This document shows, one piece after another, positions 1-8,597 of a stretch of 14,606 nt of DNA. The DNA lies in contig SGPL01000713.1 in the NCBI GenBank assembly GCA_004802705.1, forward strand, positions 1 to 14,606. The letters run 5' to 3'. Under the pieces are notes generated by a model, which was given only the letters and a program-made list of their open reading frames with translations, was not told the DNA's origin and did not search any database. The DNA comes from Bondarzewia mesenterica. Lineage: Eukaryota; Basidiomycota; Agaricomycetes; Russulales; Bondarzewiaceae. Made by a program: the position numbers and the translations under genes. The stretch's first letter is position 1; each line of letters opens with the position of its first letter.

Positions 1-1192
1 GGTGGGGTCGTGTTGTGTTGTGCGGGCGTCGTAGGCGTAGGCGAAGAGGAAGGTGAGGAGGGTGAGGTAGAGGGATTGGGTCTGGGAAGGGGTCGGGAGG
101 TCTGTTGGGTTTGATGTGGGTGGTTGAGGTGGTGTAAAGGGGGAGAGGGGGGAGACGTACATTCTTTGCGGGGAAGGCGGAGCATGGAGAGGTTTTCGGC
201 GTCGGAGAAGGGTGGGATTTCGGGTGAGGCGAGGTGTGGGTGTTTCCATGCGAGAAGCTCGTCGATGGTTTCGGTATCGGCGTAGTCGGCCCTGTGGAGG
301 AAGTAAAGTTTTTTTTTAGTGGGATGGGTCGATTCGGAGCGTGGAGATGGACAAGCCGAGCTCACATGTAGTGCTCCTCGTCCCACTTGGCGTTCTCGTG
401 CGCGACGCGTAGTGCACGGCGCTCGATAGGGGGGACGGTCTCAGCGTCAGGCCCGAGCTCGTTGACTTCGTTCTCGGTATCGGAGACGTGACGGAAGTAG
501 CCCGTGTACGCGTCGAGGAAGCCGTATGGTTTTTCTCGCGTGGTGTGCAGGGACGGGAGAGGCTCGGGTACGGATTGGGGGAGTTGCCAGTCGTTTTCGG
601 CGGCTGGTATGATTTTGTTTGGTGAGGCGGTGTTGCGTGGAGATGATGATGAATGAGGGAGAGACGTTACCTTCGAGAAATTCGCGCTGTTCTGGTGTCA
701 GGGTGTGGCGGTCGAGTGATAGACCCTGTGTTCTCTGGACGAGATCAGTTTCGATTGCATCAGGGTCTATGTGATCATCATCTGCGTCTTGAGATGAGAC
801 GACTTGAATCACGGGCTGTGGAGGGCGAGTCGGTCTCGGTGCGAGGAGCTTCGCGAGGAGGTCGAGGTCGGAGAATTGTTGGCCGCTGATTTCTTTGGTA
901 AGGGTGACGGTGAGGTAGCCGGAGCTGGGGTCGTAGAGGGCGGAGGACGCGTCGTCTTCGAGGACGTTGGCGGGGAATGTGAGGCGGAGGAAATAGGGGG
1001 AGATGTGGACGGTGAAGAGAGTGCCGTCGACGTGGATTTCGACTTGAGAGGCCTGGGGAAGTATGGGCAAAGGAGTTGAGTTGGCGGGTCGGTGAGGAGA
1101 GGAGAGATGCGGCGTACGCGGACGGAGGGGCAGTAGATGGAGACGACGACGGACTCGTTGGTTTGTGAACAGCTGAACCGCGGCGTGATCAT
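1..1192 (-). CDS. SHQ1: SHQ1, H/ACA snoRNP assembly factor (N-terminal part, truncated by window edge)
   Basis: Shq1 is the chaperone that holds the pseudouridine synthase dyskerin/Cbf5 before it enters box H/ACA RNPs. I read five exons on the minus strand: 1192-1118, 1052-671, 603-366, 291-161 and 101-1, all with GT-AG introns of about 60-75 bases and phases that join. The protein starts MITPRF, as in yeast Shq1. An N-terminal CS/p23-like domain follows (about residues 1-90, with the segment HISPYFLRLTFP). Next comes an acidic linker, then the start of the Shq1-specific domain, with a YGF motif and an ERRALRVAHENAKWDEEHY-like segment that matches the family. 309 codons are visible; the C-terminal half lies outside the window. 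The start at 1192 is chosen because the MITPRF start is conserved. The gene is divergent from TRP2. I see no frameshift in the visible part. The exon model comes from reading splice sites and family similarity, without transcripts. Confidence 0.9.
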
Positions 1193-1365
1193 CTTTGGAT
1201 CGTTGGACGAGGTTTGTTGTCGCTAGTGGAAAGCAATGCTCAAGCAATGCTGAAACTTGGCTGAAACCAATCTTTCTTGTCCCGGCCGTTTGGCGGGCCG
1301 AGTCACCGTCCTCTTATATCTTCATTCATCCCGCAACTGTCAACAACACCCCCTCCTTGCTCACC
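1193..1365. promoter_or_regulatory. Shared divergent promoter of SHQ1 and TRP2
   Basis: Only 173 bases separate the two start codons, so both core promoters must lie here or overlap the genes. Visible elements are a CCAAT pentamer at 1267-1271, a TTATAT TATA-like run at 1314-1319, and a C/T-rich stretch just before the TRP2 ATG. Activity is inferred from position only. Confidence 0.6.
1300..1305 (-). promoter_or_regulatory. Gcn4/CPC1-type core site (TGACTC on the minus strand)
   Basis: GAGTCA on the plus strand is TGACTC on the minus strand, the core bound by Gcn4/CPC1 bZIP activators that control amino-acid synthesis genes in fungi. It lies about 60 bases upstream of the TRP2 ATG, beside the TATA-like run, which is where such a site would be expected. 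A six-base match can occur by chance, so this is suggestive only. Confidence 0.4.
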
Positions 1366-3201
1366 ATGTCAAACTCCATCGACACAGAGGTAAGCCCACT
1401 TTCCGTCCAATCTCTTCGTATGATCCTACCAATACATATTCACAGAAACTCCCAGCTTTTCCTCCCCTCGACACCGTCGAGCAGCTCATCCTTCACCAGA
1501 AGAAGGGCAACTGCGTCCCCATATACGTACAGTTGCCTGCAGATCTCCTCACTCCCGTCATAGCATATCTTCGCATAGCCAACCACTCAAAATACAGTTT
1601 CCTCCTCGAGTCTGTCATCTCTGGCGAAAACATCGCTCGTTATAGTTTCATCGGCGCAGGTAAGTGCGTCGCCCCAGCCTTCTATCTATCTAATATTCTC
1701 ATCTCCTTTTCAGACCCATTCAAGATCATCAAGACCGGGCCCAACGAGGAGATCACAGGCGACCCCATGGCCGCCCTCCAACGCGAGCTTTCCGTCTATA
1801 AATACGTCAAGATCCCCGAAGTCCCCACCTTCACTGGCGGCGCCATCGCCTACGTCGCCTACGATGCCATTCAACATTTCGAGCCCAAGACCGCTCGCCC
1901 CCTCGCTGACAACCTAAACATCCCCGAGGCCGTCTTCATGCTCGTCGATACCCTCCTCATCTACGATCACCTCTTCCAGAACGTCAAGGTCGTCTCTCAC
2001 GTCTTTTGTCCAGACAATGCCGGCGCGGGCAACCTGGCTTTCACATACACGACCGCCCTTAACAAGGCCCGCAGGCTCGCCCGCGCCGTCCTCCAGACCG
2101 CTATACCCGAGGTACCTCAGCCGCCCATCTCCCTCGGCGCGGAGAGCGTGTCCAATGTCGGCAAGGAGGGATACAAGAGCTTTGTGTCCACGCTCAAGAA
2201 ACATATCGTCGCTGGTGATATTATTCAGGCCGTGCCGTCGCAGAGACTCGCGAGGCCGACGCAACTCCATCCATTTAATGTGTATCGCACGCTGCGACAG
2301 GTCAACCCGAGCCCGTACATGTTCTATCTCGATTGCGGGGACCTGCAGCTCGTCGGAGCGAGTCCCGAGACGTTGTGCAAGGTGGAGTGCAACAAGGTGT
2401 ATAATCATGCCATCGCGGGGACAACGAAGAGGGGCAAGACGGCGGAAGGTACGGTCTATCTCTCATTCACGTGCAAGATTTTCATGTTTCATAATGAATA
2501 GAGGACGAGCGACTGGGGCAAGAGCTTCTCAATTCGGAAAAAGACAGAGCGGAACACATCATGCTCGTCGACCTCGCGCGGAACGACGTCAACCGCGTCT
2601 GTCAGCCCAAGACGGTCAAAGTCGACCATCTGATGCAACTCGAAAAATTCAGCCATGTCATCCATCTCACTTCGCAAGTGTCCGGGATGCTGCGTGAAGG
2701 GCTGACGAGGTCCGTCCAGTCTCCCTTGCGTTTGTTTCATCGTCGCCGTGCTCTGCTGATGGAATGATGTATGTGTGATCAGATTTGACGCATTTCGGTC
2801 AATTTTCCCGGCAGGGACGGTGTCGGGCGCGCCGAAGATCAAGGCCATCGAGCTGGTGTATGATCTGGAGAAGGAGCGGCGCGGCGTGTATGCGGGTGCC
2901 ATGGGTCGGTTTGATTTTGCGGAAGACGAGATGGACACTTGCATCGCGATTCGGACGATGCTGTTCAAAGATGGTACGGCGTACCTCCAGGCTGGCGGGG
3001 GTATTGTCCATGACAGTGTCGAGGAGGACGAGTATCAAGAGACGGTCAGCAAGTTGCAGGGCAACGTGCGAGCTCTAGAGAAGGCCGAAAGTAAGTCTTC
3101 TACGCAACTCACTGACGCTGTGTGCTTTGCGTTGAACGCGGTTATCGTTCCCAGAGTATTGGTATGACATCCAAAACAGTCTGCCTAAAGTGCCATCATA
3201 G
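1366..3201 (+). CDS. TRP2: TRP2, anthranilate synthase component I
   Basis: The enzyme converts chorismate to anthranilate, the first step of tryptophan synthesis, with a glutamine amidotransferase partner (Trp3 type). Six exons are read: 1366-1389, 1446-1659, 1714-2448, 2502-2709, 2783-3090 and 3155-3201. All introns are GT-AG, 53-73 bases, and all phases join. The result is 511 residues, close to yeast Trp2 (about 507). The N-terminal domain has LLES at residues 61-64, part of the tryptophan feedback site. The C-terminal chorismate-binding domain shows IAGTTKRG (about 313), DLARND (348-353), AGTVSGAPK (404-412) and QAGGGIV (about 463-469). The start gives a short first exon of eight codons; a later ATG would lose the conserved N-terminus. 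A bZIP core site lies upstream. The protein stands alone, with no fused amidotransferase. The frame is intact throughout. Confidence 0.95.
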
Positions 3202-3273
3202 CATGGGAAAGAAGGGACGTGCGATAGCGAGTAGAATATGCGATAATATTTATTGTTAAGGCAGAAAAGAAAG
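3202..3273. terminator. Convergent 3' ends of TRP2 and uS2m
   Basis: These 72 bases hold the 3' untranslated sequence of two converging genes. A TTTATT at 3249-3254 reads AATAAA on the minus strand, about 20 bases past the uS2m stop, and could serve as its poly(A) signal. The plus strand is A/T-rich around 3235-3256 and could serve TRP2. The transcripts very likely overlap here. Confidence 0.5.
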
Positions 3274-4260
3274 CTATGCAGAATTGAGCGAAATGTGCTT
3301 CCTTATCCTCTCCGACGTTTTCGCCTTCCTCGCTCTGGCCTCCGCAGCAAGCGCAACGCCCTCTCTGCCTGCGACGCTCAAGACACCAGTAATGAGCTCA
3401 GCAACGCGGGTGCTCTCGTCGTTGGCGGGGATGGGGTACATGACGATGCGGGGGTCCACGTTAGAGTCGATGATGCCGATGGTGGGAACATGTTCGATGG
3501 CGCACTCGCGTATGGCGTGCATATTTGGAATCGGATTGAGGAAGACGACGAGGTCGGGGACGACACGCTCGGTGAGAGCGACGTCAGCGCCGAAGAACTG
3601 GATCTTGTTGGTGAGCGTGCCCGGGAGCCATTTCTCGCCGACGTGGAAGCCTTGCGCGCCCATGCGCTCGGCCGCACGGTGGACTGCCTTGCGGAGATCC
3701 GGGCGGGTGCCGACGAAGACGACGGTGCCGTCGCGAGCGGCGAGGGCGCGCACGAAGGCGGCTGCGCGTCGGAGCAGGGGAAGCGTGTGTTCGAGGTCAA
3801 TGACGGTCGATGCCCGCGCGCGTGCCGTAGGCGTAAGGCACGAAGTTCGGGTTCAGGAGCGAGCTCGAGTGCCCGAAGTGTGCGCCCGCGGCGACAAGGG
3901 CGGACAGTGTCAGATTTTTGGGCGATGGAGGCCGATGGAGGGTGTGGTGCGGCTGGAAAGTGTTCTCGCGCGTCTGCGCGGAGCCAAACTCGGAGAAATG
4001 CTCGACTGTTGGAAAAGTCAGGATGTCGGTATGTTTTTTTGAAGAAAAAAGGCTGCGTGAGACATACGAAGCGTCTTGTATTCCGCTCTTTGCACCTGGA
4101 AGTCCGTCCAGTCGTCCACAGTCAAGAGTGGCCGCTCCGCGGCGGACTCAGTCGACATTGACCTCCTGGACGCATTGCGGCAAGGTATTGATTTTGAGGC
4201 AGAGGCCGCGTAGCGTCTGGTTGACGAGGCCAGCGACGAGCACAGACGAGAGGTCGCCAT
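3274..4260 (-). CDS. MRP4: Mitochondrial ribosomal protein uS2m (MRP4 type), with an apparent one-base frameshift
   Basis: This is uS2 of the mitochondrial small ribosomal subunit. Exon 1 is 4260-4068 and exon 2 is 4005-3274, with a 62-base intron (GTATGT donor, AACAG acceptor). The N-terminus is rich in Ser, Arg and Ala and poor in acidic residues, as in mitochondrial targeting peptides. The uS2 hallmarks are GAHFGH, YAYGTRAGI, VIDLEHT, FVGTRPDLR, PDLVVFLNPIPN, AIRE, and the end block around DSNVDPR and PIPANDES. The frame breaks between YGTRAGI and VIDLEHT: one extra base near the GG at 3805-3806 brings a stop in the upstream frame. Without that base the protein would be about 307 residues, which fits the family. 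Since both sides of the break are conserved, I take it as a sequence error rather than a dead gene. It is divergent from the Ssb gene. Confidence 0.88.
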
Positions 4261-4419
4261 AAATCGCAGAGCGCGGTGGCTGTGCCCAATTCGAGCGTGA
4301 GGTGGGCTTACCTCAGCGCATCGTTTTTTTTTCGTCCTCGCTGAACGTTCCCTCCTTCAAAAACCCCGTCCATCCCCGTCTTTTTATCCTCCCCTCTCTT
4401 CTTTCCCTCAACCAAAAAA
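4261..4419. promoter_or_regulatory. Shared divergent promoter of uS2m and Ssb Hsp70
   Basis: These 159 bases separate the two start codons. The Ssb side has a T-rich run, then C/T-rich sequence with a TTTTTATC TATA-like element near 4380-4388, a CCCCT (stress-element-like) at 4392-4396, and a run of A right before the ATG, a good initiation context. The uS2m side shows no clear TATA. Confidence 0.6.
4343..4358 (+). promoter_or_regulatory. Heat-shock-element-like triplets (gapped)
   Basis: GAA at 4343-4345, TTC at 4348-4350 and TTC at 4356-4358 give an inverted pair plus one spaced triplet, resembling a gapped Hsf1 site. It ends about 60 bases upstream of the Ssb ATG. A perfect site would have triplets every five bases, so this one is weak. 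Known Ssb genes can depend on Hsf1 yet follow ribosomal protein gene regulation. Confidence 0.4.
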
Positions 4420-6780
4420 ATGGAAGACGCATTTGACGGTGCCATTGGTATCGATCTTGGTACCACCTACTCGTGAGTGTCGTCTTTTTTTTTTTGTTTC
4501 TCGCAAGCGGGCGTCCCTCTGATGTGATATCCTTTCCTACTACCAGCTGCGTCGGTGTCTGGCAAAAACGACCGTGTCGAGATCATCGCTAACGACCGTG
4601 AGTTGATGTTGTTATTGTGATTGCCCTTGGTGCGATACCGGCTACGGACGATGGACTGATGAGGGAACGTAGAGGGTAACCGGACCACGCCTTCCTACGT
4701 CGCTTTCTCGGCCGAGGAGAGGTTGATCGGTGATGCTGCCAAGAACCAGGCCGCGATGAATCCTCGCAATACCGTATTTGACGCGAAGCGTCTCATCGGT
4801 CGCCGATATGAGTGAGCTTGTTTTTTTCCATCTGCGTGCATACCGGCCACACGTATTGATTAACGAACTTATTAGCGATCCCGATGTTAAGAAGGTGCTT
4901 CACGTGCTAAAATAGAAGCCCGAAAACGTTCATACTCATCGTTTTTCTTTTATTGCAGGATATGAGCCATTGGCCTTTCGAGGTCGTCGAAAAGGATGGA
5001 TCGCCCTTGATCAAGGTTCAGTACCTCGGCGAGGACAAGACGTTCAGCCCCCAGGAAATTTCTGCCATGGTCCTGACAAAAATGAAAGACATCTCCGAGG
5101 CCAAGCTCGGCAAGACCGTCAAGAAGGCCGTTGTGACGTGCGTTTTTCTTCTTCTGTGGTGGCTGTGGAGCGTCGATTGAACCGACATAAAATCATTTAG
5201 TGTTCCCGCATATTTTAATGACTCCCAGCGTCTCGCAACCAAGGATGCCGGTGCCATCGCTGGTCTTGAAGTACTCCGTATCATCAACGAGCCCACTGCC
5301 GCTGCCATTGCATATGGTCTTGACCAGCAATCCAAGGCCGAACGCAACGTGCTCATCTTCGATCTCGGTGGAGGAACTTTCGATGTGTCGCTCCTCAACA
5401 TCAGCGGCGGTGTCTTCGCTGTCAAGGCAACTGCCGGCGATACCCATCTGGGTGGTGAGGACTTCGACAACGCCCTTCTTGAGCACTTCAAGAAGGAGTT
5501 TTCGAAGAAGACGAAGCTCGACATTTCTGATGACCCTCGTGCGCTCCGGAGGTTGAGGAGTGCTTGCGAGCGTGCTAAGCGCACGCTTTCCAGCGTCGCC
5601 CAGACGACTGTCGAGGTTGACTCCCTCTTCCAGGTGAAGATCTGTGCCACCTCAAATGCGATTTTTTTTTCTGATCGGGTGTTCATCAGGGTGAGGACTT
5701 CTCTGCCAACATCAGCCGTGCGCGCTTTGAAGAGATCAACGCCGTTCTCTTCAAGTCGACTATCGAGCCTGTCGAGAAGGTGTTGAAGGACTCCAAGATT
5801 CCCCGGGAGAAGGTCGACGACATTGTCCTCGTCGGTGGTTCGACCCGTATCCCTAAGATCCAGGCGCTCGTTTCGGAGTACTTCGGTGGCCGCCAGCTTA
5901 ACAAGTCGATTAACCCCGACGAGGCCGTCGCCTATGGTGCTGCCGTCCAGGCCGCCGTTCTTACTGGTCAGACATCGGAGAAGACCCAGGATCTCCTCCT
6001 CCTCGATGTTGCGCCCTTGTCGCTCGGTGTTGCCATGCAGGGCGACGTCTTCGGTGTCGTCGTCCCACGGAACACCCCCATTCCCACCAACAAGTCTCGT
6101 GTCTTCACCACGGTCGAGGACAACCAGACCACGGTCACCTTCCCTGTGTGAGTATCGGATTGACTTGCAGTGACTGCATCTCTCCTAAACCAATGGTACA
6201 TTCTATTAGGTATGAGGGCGAGCGCACGCAATGCCGCGACAACCGTCTGCTCGGCGAGTTCGAGCTCAACGGTATTCCTCCCATGCCCCGTGGTCAGGCC
6301 GAGCTCGTCACCACCTTCGAGGTTGACGCCAACGGTCTGCTCAAGGTGTCCGCGATGGACCGTGCGTCCGGTCGCAAGGCATCCATCAGTACGTAACTTC
6401 TTGGCGATTTTGTTTTTTGCTCGGTGCTGATGTTATCGTGATAATTCTCAAGGCATCACCAACTCTGTCGGCCGTCTCTCGGGCGCAGAGATTGACCAGA
6501 TGATTAAGGACGCTGAGCAGTTCAAGCAGGCGGACAAGGATTTCTCTGCGCGTCATGAGGCCAAGTCTGACTTGGAAGCGTACGTCCACCAGGTCGAGGG
6601 CACGATCACGTCGCCCGAGATCGGGATGAAGCTGAAGCGCGGTGCCAAGTCGCAGGTCGAGGCCGAGCTCGCGCGCGCGCTGGAGAAGTTGGAGATCGAG
6701 GATTCGTCGGCGGACGAGTTGCGCAAGGCGCAGTTGGGCATCAAGCGTGCGTTGCAGAAGGCGACGGCGGCATCCGGTGA
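4420..6780 (+). CDS. SSB1: Ssb-type ribosome-associated Hsp70 chaperone, with two apparent one-base indels
   Basis: Ssb binds nascent chains at the ribosome with the RAC co-chaperone. Nine exons are read: 4420-4472, 4547-4597, 4673-4811, 4876-4894, 4959-5137, 5201-5633, 5690-6147, 6210-6388 and 6453-6780. The ATPase domain shows GIDLGTTYS (residues 10-18), [26 protein letters not shown] and [11 protein letters not shown]; the substrate domain and lid follow. It is Ssb rather than Ssa because of [16 protein letters not shown], the Leu-rich segment near [12 protein letters not shown], and no EEVD tail. Two breaks occur. One extra A in the run 4564-4568 shifts exon 2 between CVGVWQ and VEIIAND. 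One C seems missing at 6774-6775: with it the protein would end Ser-Arg-stop at 6778-6780, as in yeast Ssb (about 612 residues against 613). As written the frame runs on to a stop at 6977-6979. Both are probably sequence errors. Confidence 0.9.
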
Positions 6781-7331
6781 GGGTCGAATATCGTATAGGC
6801 TACATACATCGTTTCGTCCCATTTCCTTGTTTTTGTTTCCGCATTCTTGTTCTCTCGGTCCGCTGCTCTTTTCATCCCATACCTGCCCCACCGCTTCGCT
6901 GTTGCATTCGTATTTACAGACTCAAAACGCGGGTGTCTGTTCTCTATGGCTGTATTCATGGCAATGTTTGAATGTGTAGCGATGTTGTGAGGGACTGCAC
7001 TTGGCAAAGTAAACGGNNGTGTTGGGCCTGCCTGNGAGAGAGCCTAGAAGGGANCGCACGTGTGGCGNGGAATCAGGTCCGAGTGGCAACGGAACGGGTT
7101 TCCAAGAGCCTTCCACCGACTGTCACTAGTGTCAGTTNTAGTGACAACCCTTGTTCGCTCTCACAGCCCTTCTGCCTGCCCGCGTCCTCGCGTCTTCCCA
7201 TCGTCTTCTTACGCTCGCGCACGACGACGGCTTTCNAGCCACCAGTCACTCTCTTCACTACCTCTCTTTCTTCAAACACTCTCGTTATCAGCACCCTCCA
7301 GTATTCACCCGACATACTCACTATCGACATA
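6781..7331 (+). other. Intergenic: Ssb 3' UTR and promoter of the barrel-protein gene
   Basis: No gene is seen in these 551 bases. The first part is T-rich and likely the Ssb 3' untranslated sequence. A TTTACAG at 6914-6920 looks like an acceptor but is not needed if Ssb stops at 6780. Isolated N calls begin at 7017. The last 200 bases are C/T-rich, as in fungal promoters, with CTTTCTTC-like runs before the ATG at 7332. Confidence 0.5.
7121..7146. repeat. Short inverted repeat, 8-base arms
   Basis: TGTCACTA at 7121-7128 is the exact reverse complement of TAGTGACA at 7139-7146, with a 10-base spacer. The first arm also overlaps the palindrome CACTAGTG at 7124-7131. It lies about 190 bases upstream of the barrel-protein start, where a dimeric activator site could be. 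No known binding protein is assigned. Confidence 0.5.
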
Positions 7332-8597
7332 ATGCGGTTCTCGTCCTTCCTTGGTGTCTCCCTGCTCTCCCTNGCCNTCCCCTTCGTCGCTGCNCAGCAC
7401 GGTCCCTCCAATGTCCGTCGTCACCGCGACCTTGCTCACCGTCCCCGTGGTGAGGTCGCCAAGCGCTTCTCCAATGCGCGCTTCACCTTCTACGACGTCG
7501 GTCTGTGCGTATCTTCTTCTTTTTCTTCTTCGTGNTGTTTGTGGGGCGCGCGCGTTGACGGTGGTTATTTCCAGTGGTGCTTGCGGTATTACCAACGTTC
7601 CCTCTGATTTTGTGAGTGATTGACTATTATGAAGGTTGATTGTTCGTTGTTGCTCATTTTTGTGCTTCCATCAGATCGTCGCGTTGAATACTCCTGTGAG
7701 TGCGCTACTCCGCTTCGCACCTCGAAAAGACACTCTCCGAGTCCTGTCGGACGTCTTTGTTGAGGAAGTCGAAGCCACGGGANGGAAGGGCTGATGACTG
7801 ATATTTTCCCAGCAATATGGCAGTGGTTACCCCGGTCCCCACTGCTTCAGCATGATCACTATCAGCGTCAATGGCAAGACTGCCCAGGCCCAGATTACCG
7901 ACGAGGTTCGTTTTGTGCTTGNCTCCCTCAGCGGCATTCTTCGCNCCNTTTGAATTAATCACCCATGTNCCCGCTCAGTGCCCTGGATGCCCTGAAGGTG
8001 GCCTCGACTTCTCCCGTGGGCTCTTTGACTACTTCGCGGACGAGTCCGTCGGTGTGCTTTACGGCACTTGGACTTTCAACGACGGCTCGGGCGGTGGAAC
8101 GATTTCTTCCTCTCCGGAACCGAAGCCCTCCCCCACTCCCACCTCCACCAAAACCACGCCGACGACGACCTGGACGCCCGATCCCACGACCACTACCCCC
8201 GTCTATACGCCGCCGACGACGACGTACACGCCCACCACCACGAAGACGACCNAGACGCCGTCCACGTCGTCCACGCCCACTTCGACTTGGGTGTGGACCC
8301 CGTCCACCTCGTCCACGCCTTCGACGAGCAGCACCCCGTCATCGACGTCTAAGACGAGCAGCACGACATCGAGCGCCAAGNCCAGCACCACGTCCGTCTT
8401 CTCCACCACGTCCGNCTCCTCCACCNCGCCCCACCGTGNCCACGNCCTCGATCAACCTANCTTNGGGTCCNGCGAGCGGCCTCGCGGTCGCCACTGGCAC
8501 GATCGTCAGCACACCGAACGAGCCGCAGAACCTCAACGTGGTTGACCAAGTGCTCATCGGGCTTAGTGGGATNGTCGCTGCAGGCGCACAGCTTTAA
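7332..8597 (+). CDS. Secreted double-psi beta-barrel (RlpA/expansin-like) protein with Ser/Thr/Pro stalk; apparent frameshift
   Basis: Five exons: 7332-7504, 7576-7612, 7675-7695, 7813-7905, 7979-8597. A signal peptide (residues 1 to about 21, hydrophobic, ending in Ala) is followed by a basic propeptide ending in Lys-Arg at 44-45, a likely Kex2 site. The barrel domain (about 51-141) has GLGACGITN, IVALN and TDECPGC with four Cys (61, 88, 109, 112) and Asp107, the position of the conserved Asp in expansin and barwin-like folds. This matches the fungal RlpA-like family that includes proteins named riboflavin aldehyde-forming enzyme; the true activity is often unknown. About 120 residues of Thr/Ser/Pro repeats follow, probably O-glycosylated. 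The end (about the last 15 residues) is hydrophobic and may be a weak GPI signal. One extra C in the run 8429-8432 shifts the frame before the tail; without it the protein has 313 residues. Several N calls make some residues unknown. Confidence 0.82.
8122..8425 (+). repeat. Low-complexity Thr/Ser/Pro-coding tract
   Basis: Degenerate ACG, ACC, TCC, TCG and CCG codons encode repeats such as TTTYTPTTTKTT and STSSTPSTSST, a stalk between the barrel domain and the C-terminus. Such tracts change length easily by slippage and are hard to assemble. A frameshift and several N calls lie at its 3' end. Confidence 0.75.

Noticed and set aside
1914..2408. Minus-strand open frame of 164 codons
   Set aside because: It is opposite the conserved TRP2 exon 3 and is a shadow frame.
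1257..2501. Single long plus-strand frame covering the start of TRP2
   Set aside because: It reads through two introns and begins upstream of the true start; the spliced model matches the family at both ends.
3253..4161. Long plus-strand open frame (302 codons)
   Set aside because: It lies antisense to uS2m, has a low-complexity charged translation and no recognisable domain; it follows from GC-rich codons of the real gene.
6777..6979. Final Ssb intron or readthrough to the stop at 6977-6979
   Set aside because: The donor-like GTGAGG is there, but the possible ends do not match Ssb. One missing C gives exactly the usual C-terminus.
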